Below, one piece after another: positions 25,250 through 33,214 of a stretch of 64,000 bases of DNA. Origin of the DNA: JBDXHU01 sp039989475 (lineage in GTDB: Bacteria; Pseudomonadota; Gammaproteobacteria; Pseudomonadales; Halieaceae); assembly GCA_039989475.1 (NCBI GenBank), contig JBDXHU010000013.1:1-64000 (forward strand). The letters are read 5' to 3'. Position numbers and translations under genes: made by a program. Each line of letters starts with the position of its first letter. Positions within the stretch are counted from its first letter, which is position 1. Under the pieces are notes generated by a model that ran no database searches, had not been told where the DNA came from, and worked only from the letters and a program-made list of their open reading frames with translations.

Positions 25250-26701
25250 TTACCCGGCAGCTTCCAGCTGCTGGCGCAGAATTTCGTTGATCATCTTCGG
25301 ATTGGCCTGGCCTTTGGACGCCTTCATGATCTGGCCGACGAAGAAGCCCAATAGTTTCTTGCGCTTGCCCTCATCTGCCGCCAGGTATTGCTGCACCTGT
25401 GCCTGATTGTTGGCAATTACATCGGCGACCATGGCTTCCAGTGCGCCGCTGTCACTGACCTGCTTGAGACCCTGCTGTTCGATAATCTGATCGGCACTGT
25501 CTCCCTGCTGCCACATGGCGTCGAATACCTGTTTGGCGATTTTACCGGAGATACTGCCGTCCATAATTCGGCTGATTAATTGGCCGAGATTAGCGGCGGC
25601 AACAGGGCACTGGCCTATGTCCAGCTCGCCGCGGTTCAGGGCAGCCAGCAGTTCTCCCTGCACCCAGTTAGCAGCCAGTTTGGCGTCGCCACAGCTCGCA
25701 GCAACCGCCTCAAAGTAGTCGGCGACCTCGCGTGAGTCGGCAAGCACCGCCGCGTCGTAGGCGCTGAGCCCGTGCTCACTGGCAAAGCGCGCACGCTTTT
25801 GTGTCGGTAGCTCCGGCAACAACTCCCGCAGCTGTTCAATGTAGGCCGTGTCGATCTCCACTGGCAGCAGGTCAGGCTCCGGGAAGTAGCGGTAATCATT
25901 AGCCACCTCTTTGCTGCGCATGGATCGGGTTTCATTGCGCTCAGCATCGTAGAGCCTGGTTTCCTGGACGATGCTGCCACCGTCCTCGAGGATGTCCATT
26001 TGCCGCTCGACTTCAACGGCAATGGCTTTCTCTACGAAGCGGAAGGAGTTGACGTTCTTGATCTCGGTGCGAGTGCCCAGTTCTTCAGTGCCTGCAGGTC
26101 GCAGCGAAATATTCACGTCGCAACGCATGGAGCCCTCAGCCATATTGCCGTCGGAAATGCCGAGGTAGGTTACCAGTGAGTGGATGGTCCGCAGGTAGGC
26201 CACGGCCTCCTCGGCTGAACGCATCTCCGGCTCTGACACGATCTCCAGCAGGGGGGTGCCTGCTCGATTCAGGTCTATGCCCGACATGCCGTGAAAATCC
26301 TCATGCAGTGATTTGCCTGCGTCCTCTTCCAGGTGGGCGCGGGTAACACCGATCAGCTTGCTGCGCGCGTCGGCCAGTTGCACTTCAACCTGGCCACGAC
26401 CAACGATGGGGTGGTCAAACTGTGAAATCTGGTAGCCCTTGGGCAGGTCGGGATAAAAGTAGTTTTTACGATCAAATACCGAGCGCTTGCCGATCTCGGC
26501 ATCAATTGCCAGGCCAAACATGACGCCAAAGCGCACGGCCTGCTCATTGAGCACCGGCAGCATGCCCGGCATTGCCAGGTCGACAGCGCTGGCCTGACTG
26601 TTGGGCGCTGCGCCAAAGGTGGTGGCTGAGCCGGAGAATATCTTGGAGCGAGTGGCCAGTTGCACGTGAACTTCCAGGCCGATGACGGTTTCCCAGTTCA
26701 T
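25250..26701 (-). CDS. gatB: Asp-tRNA(Asn)/Glu-tRNA(Gln) amidotransferase subunit B
   Basis: The tRNA-binding and kinase subunit of GatCAB, which amidates misacylated Glu-tRNA(Gln) or Asp-tRNA(Asn). It has 483 residues: N-terminal WETVIGLEVHVQL, the cradle domain with KNYFYPDLPKGYQISQFDHP, and the C-terminal YqeY-like tail domain (~330-483). The ATG overlaps the gatA stop by 4 bp (ATGA), showing coupling. Confidence 0.97.
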   Translation of the reverse strand: MNWETVIGLEVHVQLATRSKIFSGSATTFGAAPNSQASAVDLAMPGMLPVLNEQAVRFGVMFGLAIDAEIGKRSVFDRKNYFYPDLPKGYQISQFDHPIVGRGQVEVQLADARSKLIGVTRAHLEEDAGKSLHEDFHGMSGIDLNRAGTPLLEIVSEPEMRSAEEAVAYLRTIHSLVTYLGISDGNMAEGSMRCDVNISLRPAGTEELGTRTEIKNVNSFRFVEKAIAVEVERQMDILEDGGSIVQETRLYDAERNETRSMRSKEVANDYRYFPEPDLLPVEIDTAYIEQLRELLPELPTQKRARFASEHGLSAYDAAVLADSREVADYFEAVAASCGDAKLAANWVQGELLAALNRGELDIGQCPVAAANLGQLISRIMDGSISGKIAKQVFDAMWQQGDSADQIIEQQGLKQVSDSGALEAMVADVIANNQAQVQQYLAADEGKRKKLLGFFVGQIMKASKGQANPKMINEILRQQLEAAG

Positions 26702-28164
26702 TGCTCGCTGCCTCCATCGAGCTCAGGCCGCTGCAGGTGCCAGTCACTATGCTGCTGGAACTGGTGGGCAATATTGAGCAGGCGGGACTCGGAAAAGTAA
26801 TCGCCAATCAGTTGCAGACCCGCGGGCAGGCCGTCGCTGTTACCGGCAGGAATCGACATGGCAGGCAGTCCGGCCAGGTTCACCGACAAGGTGTAGATAT
26901 CTTCCAGGTACATGGCGACCGGGTCGTTGGCTTTCTCTCCCAGCACCCAGGCCGGGTGCGGTGTGGTCGGCCCCATGATGACATCGACCTGGCTGAAGGC
27001 AGAGACGAAGTCTTGCTGGATCAGGCGGCGAATTTGCTGGGCCTTTCGGTAATAGGCGTCGTAGTAACCTGCTGAAAGCGCGTAGGTGCCCACCAGGATG
27101 CGACGCTTGACCTCGGCGCCGAAACCCTCTTCTCGGGTGCGGGTATATAAGTCGTGCAGGTCCGCCGGGTTCTCGCAGCGGTGACCATAGCGTACCCCGT
27201 CAAAGCGCGACAGGTTAGTTGAGGCCTCGGCCGGGGCGATGACGTAATAAGCTGGCACCGCCAGGTGACTATGGGGCAGGGACAGTTCTACGAGGGTGGC
27301 GCCACGCTGTTCGAAGCTGTTTATGGCCTCCTCGACTACAGCGGCGATACCACTATCCAGGCCGTCGCCGAAGTATTCTCGCGGGAGGCCTATGCGCAGT
27401 CCGTCCAGATCCCGTTCCAGGTCGCTGGAGAAGTCTTCAGCCTCGCGTTGGGCTGATGTTGAGTCGGCGGGATCAAAACCTGCCATGGCGGACAACATGA
27501 GCGCGCAATCTGCAGCGCTGCGAGCCATTGGGCCACCCTGGTCGAGGCTGGAGGCAAAGGCGACCATACCCAGCCGCGATACTCGCCCGTAGGTCGGTTT
27601 CAGCCCGGTGATACCGCACAGGGCCGCCGGTTGCCGGATTGAACCCCCGGTATCCGTGCCTGTCGCTCCAGGGGCGAAGCCGGCGGCGACCGCCGCTGCC
27701 GATCCACCGGACGAACCGCCGGGTACCCGGGTGCTATCCCAGGGATTGCGAGCGGGTCCGTAATAGCTGGATTCGTTGGAAGAGCCCATGGCGAATTCGT
27801 CCATGTTGGTTTTACCCAGCATGACGGCGCCAGTGGCCTTGAGTCGCGCAATAGCCGTTGCATCATAGGGCGGCACGAAATTATCCAGCATGCGCGAACC
27901 GCAGCTGGTGCGAATGCCCTCGGTACAGAAAATGTCCTTGTGCAATAAGGGGATGCCCGTCAGCGGGGCCTTGTCGCCAGCGGCAATGCGCTGGTCGGCG
28001 GCGCGAGCATCGGCCAGCGCCTGCTCGGGGGTTACGGTAATAACAGCGTTCAAGTCCCCGTTGTGGGCCTCAATCTGCGCCAGCAGCGCGCTGGTCAATT
28101 CCTCGCTGGAGAATGCGCCCGCTGCCAGGCTGTCACTTAGCTGTACCAGGGTTTGATCAAGCAT
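26698..28164 (-). CDS. gatA: Asp-tRNA(Asn)/Glu-tRNA(Gln) amidotransferase subunit A
   Basis: The glutaminase subunit of GatCAB, of the amidase signature family. It has 488 residues. The Ser-cisSer-Lys triad is visible: Lys in GIPLLHKDIF, Ser in PGGSSGGSAAA and the nucleophile Ser in TDTGGSIRQPA. It starts 1 bp after the gatC stop and overlaps gatB. Confidence 0.97.
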   Translation of the reverse strand: MLDQTLVQLSDSLAAGAFSSEELTSALLAQIEAHNGDLNAVITVTPEQALADARAADQRIAAGDKAPLTGIPLLHKDIFCTEGIRTSCGSRMLDNFVPPYDATAIARLKATGAVMLGKTNMDEFAMGSSNESSYYGPARNPWDSTRVPGGSSGGSAAAVAAGFAPGATGTDTGGSIRQPAALCGITGLKPTYGRVSRLGMVAFASSLDQGGPMARSAADCALMLSAMAGFDPADSTSAQREAEDFSSDLERDLDGLRIGLPREYFGDGLDSGIAAVVEEAINSFEQRGATLVELSLPHSHLAVPAYYVIAPAEASTNLSRFDGVRYGHRCENPADLHDLYTRTREEGFGAEVKRRILVGTYALSAGYYDAYYRKAQQIRRLIQQDFVSAFSQVDVIMGPTTPHPAWVLGEKANDPVAMYLEDIYTLSVNLAGLPAMSIPAGNSDGLPAGLQLIGDYFSESRLLNIAHQFQQHSDWHLQRPELDGGSEQ

Positions 28165-28165
28165 C

Positions 28166-28453
28166 TCAGTCGATCACCTTCGGTACCAGATAAAGGTCGT
28201 TTTCCACCGCCGGTGCCAGTTGCTGGAACTCCTGGTGCCGGTCAGACTCGGTGACTTCATCGACTCGCAGCCGTTGGCTTGCGTCCAGGGGATTGGCCAT
28301 GGGCTCCACGCCGGCGGTATCGACCGCCTGCATCTGACCCACCAGGTCGAGGATGCTGGATATACGCTCTGTTACTTCGGCGACTTCCGCCTCGGCAATG
28401 CGTATTCTTGCCAGCTCGGCAATCTTTTCGATTTCAGCTTGTTCTACAGACAT
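28166..28453 (-). CDS. gatC: Asp-tRNA(Asn)/Glu-tRNA(Gln) amidotransferase subunit C
   Basis: A 95-residue subunit that wraps around GatA and stabilises GatAB. Typical sequence: EIEKIAELARIRI at ~8-20 and the C-terminal ENDLYLVPKVID. First gene of the operon, divergent from mreB with 221 bp between, which must hold both promoters. Confidence 0.95.
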   Translation of the reverse strand: MSVEQAEIEKIAELARIRIAEAEVAEVTERISSILDLVGQMQAVDTAGVEPMANPLDASQRLRVDEVTESDRHQEFQQLAPAVENDLYLVPKVID

Positions 28454-28674
28454 GTGCTAGCTCAATGTGGGCTCCCGCGAGCGGTAAACTCAGGGGGGGT
28501 ATGCGGTTAGGGAGGGCAAACTTATCACATTTGCGCCTTGCCCAAAATCCCCGTGGTTGGTAGAGTTTCTCGCTTGAGAAGTGCCGATCTTAAAAAATCA
28601 CAAAAATGGCGCATAGTATTATGTCCAACGGCCCGAACCCCCCACTGGGTTGTTTCACGAGGTAGTAGAATCAC

Positions 28675-29712
28675 ATGCTGAAAAATTTGCGTGGCTTGTT
28701 TTCCAATGATCTGTCTATTGATTTGGGAACCGCTAATACGCTCATCTATGTCCGTGAGCAAGGAATTGTGCTGGACGAACCCTCGGTGGTCGCAATTCGT
28801 ATTCATAATGGGCAGAAGACCATTGAGGCCGTAGGGGCAGATGCCAAGCGTATGCTGGGTCGTACCCCGGGAAATATTACGGCTATACGCCCGCTGAAAG
28901 ATGGCGTAATCGCCGACTTCCAGGTGACAGAAAAAATGCTGCAGCACTTTATTTCCAAGGTGCACGAGAGCAAGTTTATACGGCCCAGTCCGCGGGTACT
29001 GATATGCGTACCCTGCCAGTCAACCCAGGTTGAGCGCCGGGCAATCCGTGAATCTGCGCTGAGTGCCGGTGCCCGTGAGGTGCGGCTGATCGAGGAACCC
29101 ATGGCGGCTGCGATTGGCGCCGGGCTGCAGGTTGCCGAGGCCAACGGGTCTATGGTGGTCGATGTAGGTGGTGGCACCACCGAAATCGCCATTATTTCCC
29201 TCAACGGCGTGGTTTATAGCGACTCAGCCAGGGTGGGCGGAGACCGTTTTGACGAGGCGATCGTTTCTCATGTGCGTCGTCGCTATGGCAGTCTGATTGG
29301 TGATTCCACCGCTGAACGCATAAAGCAGGAAGTTGGCTGTGCCTTCGCCGGTAGCGAATTGCGTGAGATTGATGTGCGTGGTCGCAACCTGGCTGAGGGT
29401 GTACCGCGAAGCTTTTCCCTCAATAGCGATGAAATTCTCGAGGCGCTGCAGGAACCGCTGGCCGCTATTGTACAGGCGGTCAAATCTGCACTGGAACAAT
29501 CGCCACCGGAGTTGGCAGCAGATATTGCCGAGAGCGGTATTGTGCTGACCGGCGGTGGTGCCCTGTTGCGGGACCTGGATCGCCTGATTGCCGATGAAAC
29601 CGGCTTGCCGGTCATTGTCGCAGAAGATCCACTGACCTGTGTCGCCCGCGGTGGTGGCCTGGCGATGGAAATGATGGATCGGCACACTATCGACTTGCTG
29701 TCCACCGAGTAA
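28675..29712 (+). CDS. mreB: Rod-shape actin homologue MreB
   Basis: Bacterial actin that guides the elongasome and sets rod shape. It has 345 residues. The ATP-binding motifs are SIDLGTANTLIYV (phosphate 1), VVDVGGGTTEIAII (phosphate 2) and GIVLTGGGALLRDLD (adenosine). The N-terminal amphipathic MLKNLRGLF is the usual membrane anchor. The 221-bp upstream gap has a TATTAT at 28617-28622 but no clear -35. Confidence 0.98.
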   Translation: MLKNLRGLFSNDLSIDLGTANTLIYVREQGIVLDEPSVVAIRIHNGQKTIEAVGADAKRMLGRTPGNITAIRPLKDGVIADFQVTEKMLQHFISKVHESKFIRPSPRVLICVPCQSTQVERRAIRESALSAGAREVRLIEEPMAAAIGAGLQVAEANGSMVVDVGGGTTEIAIISLNGVVYSDSARVGGDRFDEAIVSHVRRRYGSLIGDSTAERIKQEVGCAFAGSELREIDVRGRNLAEGVPRSFSLNSDEILEALQEPLAAIVQAVKSALEQSPPELAADIAESGIVLTGGGALLRDLDRLIADETGLPVIVAEDPLTCVARGGGLAMEMMDRHTIDLLSTE

Positions 29713-29754
29713 GTGGCAGCTCCTGCTGACAGCGATTGAACGCGAGGAGCTGCA

Positions 29755-30591
29755 ATTAAACCCCTATTCCTCAAGGAATCCTCCCCCGGCGCCCGTCTGC
29801 TGCTGGTAAGCGTGTTCTGTTTCGCCTTGATTGCCGCGGATATGCGGCTCAACCAGATGGCCGCAGGTCGGGCGCTGCTGTCAGCGGTCACATTGCCCTT
29901 TTACTGGATCGTTGACCTGCCTGCACGGCTCGGGGCCTGGGGCGAAGAGAGCCTGGTCAGCCGCGGCTCCTTGCTGGAAGATAACAGCCGTTTGCGCACC
30001 GAGTCGCTGCTGTTGAAGGCGCAAACCCAGCAAATGGCTGCCCTGCGCGCTGAAAATGTCAGGTTGCGAGCCTTGCTCAACTCCTCGGCATTGCTGCAGG
30101 ACGATGTGCTGGTTGCGGAGTTGATTGGCATTTCACCCGACCCCGCCCGCCACCTGCTGGTGCTCAACAAGGGTAGTGCCGACGGCGTTTTCGTCGGCCA
30201 GCCCCTAATCGATGCTGATGGCCTCATGGGGCAGGTGGTTGAGCTTACTGCGAACAGTTGCCGGGTACTGTTGATCACTGATTCCACCCATGCCATTCCG
30301 GTACAGGTTGATCGCAATGGTATGCGGGCCATCGCCGAGGGTGTAGGCCGCCTGGATAGCCTGGAGTTACGGCATGTTGCAGCAACTGAGGATATTGTTG
30401 TGGGTGATTTGCTGGTCAGTTCAGGACTGGGCGGACGTTTTCCCGTCGGTTACCCGGTAGCCGTGGTGACCGAAGTCGAGACAGACCCGGGCCAGGCCTT
30501 TGCCAGGGTGACAGCCATGCCCAGTGCCGCCTTGAGTCGGAGTCGTCACGTGTTACTGGTGTTCACACGCGGCCAGGACTCCCGGGGCTAG
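29755..30591 (+). CDS. mreC: Cell-shape protein MreC, apparent AUU start
   Basis: Bitopic membrane protein that links MreB to the periplasmic elongasome. The first standard start in frame is GTG 29812, which would remove most of the membrane anchor. The frame is open from 29740 and encodes (I)KPLFLKESSPGARLLLV, matching the universal MreC N-terminus (MKPLF/MKPIF ... RL). The first codon is ATT at 29755, preceded by GAGGAG at ideal spacing. I therefore annotate an AUU start (278 residues). Transmembrane helix ~12-30, coiled coil ~65-110 (LEDNSRLRTESLLLKAQTQQ), then the two beta-barrel domains from ~125, with the conserved VIDADGLMGQV-type segment (LIDADGLMGQVVEL). mreD follows after 6 bp. Confidence 0.9.
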   Translation: MKPLFLKESSPGARLLLVSVFCFALIAADMRLNQMAAGRALLSAVTLPFYWIVDLPARLGAWGEESLVSRGSLLEDNSRLRTESLLLKAQTQQMAALRAENVRLRALLNSSALLQDDVLVAELIGISPDPARHLLVLNKGSADGVFVGQPLIDADGLMGQVVELTANSCRVLLITDSTHAIPVQVDRNGMRAIAEGVGRLDSLELRHVAATEDIVVGDLLVSSGLGGRFPVGYPVAVVTEVETDPGQAFARVTAMPSAALSRSRHVLLVFTRGQDSRG

Positions 30592-30597
30592 CAGGTC

Positions 30598-31086
30598 ATG
30601 GCGCAGAAACCGGCCCAGGGTAGTTGGGTAATTGTCCTGAGTTTCTTTGTGGCTTTCTTGCTGGCGATCTACCCGCTGCCCCTCAGCTTGCAGCTGCTGC
30701 GCCCCGAATGGGTGACCCTGGTGCTGATCTATTGGGTTATCGCCCTGCCGCAACGGATTGGCTTATTGGTCAGTTTTGGCGTGGGCTTGCTGCTGGACCT
30801 GCTGGAGGGCGCTGCCCTGGGTCAGAATGCCTTGTCCCTGTCCGTAGTCGCCTACCTGGCCCTGGTGCTCTATCAGCGCTTGCGAGTATTTAGCATGCTG
30901 CAACAAGTGGGCGTGGTGTTTGTCATGGTCGGTATCAACCAGCTGGTGTCCCAGTGGGTTCATAACCTGACCGGTGAGGGTGCGCAGGATTTGCTGTTCC
31001 TGCTGCCGGCAGTGCTCAGTGCCCTGCTGTGGCCCGCGATACTAACGCTGCTGCGTCGTGCGCGCAGGCAGTACAGCGTCAGTTGA
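30598..31086 (+). CDS. mreD: Rod-shape determining protein MreD
   Basis: A 162-residue polytopic membrane protein of the elongasome with 5-6 hydrophobic helices. RPEWVTLVLIYWVIALPQRI and GLLLDLLEGAALGQNALSL are the family-typical segments. The third gene of mreBCD, with maf 10 bp downstream. Confidence 0.95.
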   Translation: MAQKPAQGSWVIVLSFFVAFLLAIYPLPLSLQLLRPEWVTLVLIYWVIALPQRIGLLVSFGVGLLLDLLEGAALGQNALSLSVVAYLALVLYQRLRVFSMLQQVGVVFVMVGINQLVSQWVHNLTGEGAQDLLFLLPAVLSALLWPAILTLLRRARRQYSVS

Positions 31087-31096
31087 TACAGATCCT

Positions 31097-31696
31097 ATGC
31101 CGCGCCTGATCCTGGCCTCTGCCTCTCCACGCCGCGCACAATTGTTGCAGCAAATGGGTGTGGAGTTTGAGCAGCTGGCAACGCATATTGACGAGCGCCA
31201 ACTCTCGGGTGAAGGTGCTGAGGAGTATGTGGCACGGCTGGCCTGGGAGAAATCAGCCGCCGCACAGCAGCAGCTCGATACGGCGGATGATGTGGTGGTG
31301 TTGGCCGCTGATACCTGTGTAGTTCTGGACCAGCAGATACTGGGTAAACCAGTTGACCATCTCGATGCGCTGGCCATGCTCGCTCGCCTCAGTGGCCGCG
31401 AGCATCGTGTATTAACCGCTGTCTGTGTGCGGCATAAGCAGCAGGTCGAGGAGGCGCTCAGCGACACGCGGGTGAAGTTTCTCAACCTGGATCGTCAGCA
31501 GTGCGAGGCCTACCTTGCCACCGACGAGGCCTGGGACAAGGCCGGTGCATACGCGATCCAGGGTCTGGCCGGCTGCTTTGTCGACTCCATCAACGGCAGC
31601 TACAGCGGGGTTGTGGGCCTGCCGCTGGCACACACCTGGCAGTTGCTGCAGCGGGTGGATGTCGCGACCTTGCTCGAGGTCGGCAAGGGTGAGTGA
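31097..31696 (+). CDS. Maf-family nucleoside triphosphate pyrophosphatase
   Basis: Hydrolyses non-canonical or modified pyrimidine nucleotides (dTTP/UTP pyrophosphatase, YhdE type). It has 199 residues. LILASASPRRAQLLQQMG at the N-terminus, AADTCVVLD (catalytic Asp) and the C-terminal YAIQGLAGCFVDSINGSYSG are Maf signatures. I chose ATG 31097, just before the conserved N-terminus; the longer ORF overlaps mreD. It overlaps rng by 8 bp. The mreBCD-maf-rng order points to YhdE rather than YceF. Confidence 0.94.
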   Translation: MPRLILASASPRRAQLLQQMGVEFEQLATHIDERQLSGEGAEEYVARLAWEKSAAAQQQLDTADDVVVLAADTCVVLDQQILGKPVDHLDALAMLARLSGREHRVLTAVCVRHKQQVEEALSDTRVKFLNLDRQQCEAYLATDEAWDKAGAYAIQGLAGCFVDSINGSYSGVVGLPLAHTWQLLQRVDVATLLEVGKGE

Positions 31697-33167
31697 AGAA
31701 ATACTGGTCAATGTGACGCCCCTGGAGACCCGGGTGGCGGTGGTTGAACAGGGCGTGTTGCAGGACATTCATATTGAACGCGCCAGCAACCGCGGCATGA
31801 TGGGCAATATATATCTCGGCAAGGTGGTGCGTGTGCTGCCGGGAATGCAGGCAGCATTTGTTGAAATTGGCGAGCTTCGTACCAGCTTTATTCACGCCGC
31901 CGATATACAGCCACTGACAGACGCTGGCATGGAGCAACGCAGCAAGGCCACAGAGGACATTCGTGGCCTGTTGCGAGAGGGGCAGCCATTGTTGGTCCAG
32001 GTGACCAAGGAACCCCTGGGGAGCAAGGGCGCCCGTTTGAGCACCCAATTGTCGGTTTCATCACGCTACCTGGTGTATATGCCCCGCACCGAACACATTG
32101 GTGTTTCACAGCAGATTGAGGATGATGACGAGCGTTCCCGACTGCGCTCACTGCTGGATCAGGCGATTGCCTCCCAGCAAATGGAAGCAGCCGGTGGCTT
32201 CATCCTGCGCACCGCCGCCGAGGGTATTGGCCTGGAGGAGCTGGAGTCAGATCTGCGCTTCCTGAAGCGGCTCTGGTCTGCGATAGGCAAGCGTGTCGAG
32301 ACCCAGTCCGCCCCCGCCCGGATCTATGAAGACTGGCAGCTGTACCATCGCACTATTCGCGACCTGGCGCGGCCCGGACTGGAGCGAATCAGGATCGATA
32401 GCGGTGAGGCTTATCAAAAGCTTCACAGTTTCTGTGAAGACTATGTGCCGGAACTGGCGCCGTTACTCGAGCACTACTGCGGCGAACGCCCGCTGTTTGA
32501 TCTGTATAACGTCGAGGAGGAGATCAGCAAGGCTCTGGCGCGGCAGGTTGACCTCAAATCCGGTGGCCACCTGATTATTGACCAGACCGAGGCTATGAGC
32601 ACGATTGACGTTAATACCGGCGGTTTCGTGGGCCGCAGCAACCAGGAGGAAACTGTCTACAAGACAAACCTGGAAGCGGTTACTGCGCTGGCGCGTCAGA
32701 TGCGGGTACGCAACCTGGGCGGTATCATCATCATTGATTTTATCGATATGCGTGATGCCGAGCACAGGCGGCAGGTGCAGCGCGCCCTGGAAAAGGCCAT
32801 GGCACGGGATTATGCCCGTAGCGTTATCGTCGGTGTCTCCGAACTGGGACTGGTTGAGATGACCCGCAAGCGTACCCGCGAGAGCCTCGAGCATGTGTTG
32901 TGCGTGGACTGCCCGGTTTGTGATGGTCGCGGGGTGCTGAAATCCGCACAAACTATCTGCTATGAAATCTTTCGGGAGATTCTGCGTGAGGCCCGCGCCT
33001 ATGACGCCGATACCCTGATGGTACTGGCGGCCCAGGATGTAGTGGACCGCCTGCTCGACGAAGAATCCGCATCGGTAGCCGATCTCGAAGAATTTACCGG
33101 TAAAACCGTACAGTTTCGGGTAGAACCCATGTACAGCCAGGAACAGTTCGACATTATACTGCTCTAA
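31689..33167 (+). CDS. rng: Ribonuclease G
   Basis: Endoribonuclease of the RNase E/G family that matures 16S rRNA 5' ends and turns over mRNA. It has 492 residues from GTG 31689, starting VSEEILVNVTPLETRVAV as in known RNase G; the open frame upstream is antisense-free but inside maf. An S1-like domain lies at ~35-125, the metal-binding Asp residues are in TIDVNTGGFVG and IIIIDFIDMRD, and a zinc-link CVDCPVCDGRG is present. No C-terminal degradosome scaffold exists, which separates it from RNase E. Confidence 0.96.
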   Translation: MSEEILVNVTPLETRVAVVEQGVLQDIHIERASNRGMMGNIYLGKVVRVLPGMQAAFVEIGELRTSFIHAADIQPLTDAGMEQRSKATEDIRGLLREGQPLLVQVTKEPLGSKGARLSTQLSVSSRYLVYMPRTEHIGVSQQIEDDDERSRLRSLLDQAIASQQMEAAGGFILRTAAEGIGLEELESDLRFLKRLWSAIGKRVETQSAPARIYEDWQLYHRTIRDLARPGLERIRIDSGEAYQKLHSFCEDYVPELAPLLEHYCGERPLFDLYNVEEEISKALARQVDLKSGGHLIIDQTEAMSTIDVNTGGFVGRSNQEETVYKTNLEAVTALARQMRVRNLGGIIIIDFIDMRDAEHRRQVQRALEKAMARDYARSVIVGVSELGLVEMTRKRTRESLEHVLCVDCPVCDGRGVLKSAQTICYEIFREILREARAYDADTLMVLAAQDVVDRLLDEESASVADLEEFTGKTVQFRVEPMYSQEQFDIILL

Positions 33168-33214
33168 TGAAAACTATCGTGCTGACCGCACGAGTTTGAG
33201 GCACAAGACCGGTT

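Noticed and set aside
33168..33200. Ten-codon ORF between rng and yhdP
   Set aside because: No ribosome site beyond the rng stop and too short to judge; probably chance.
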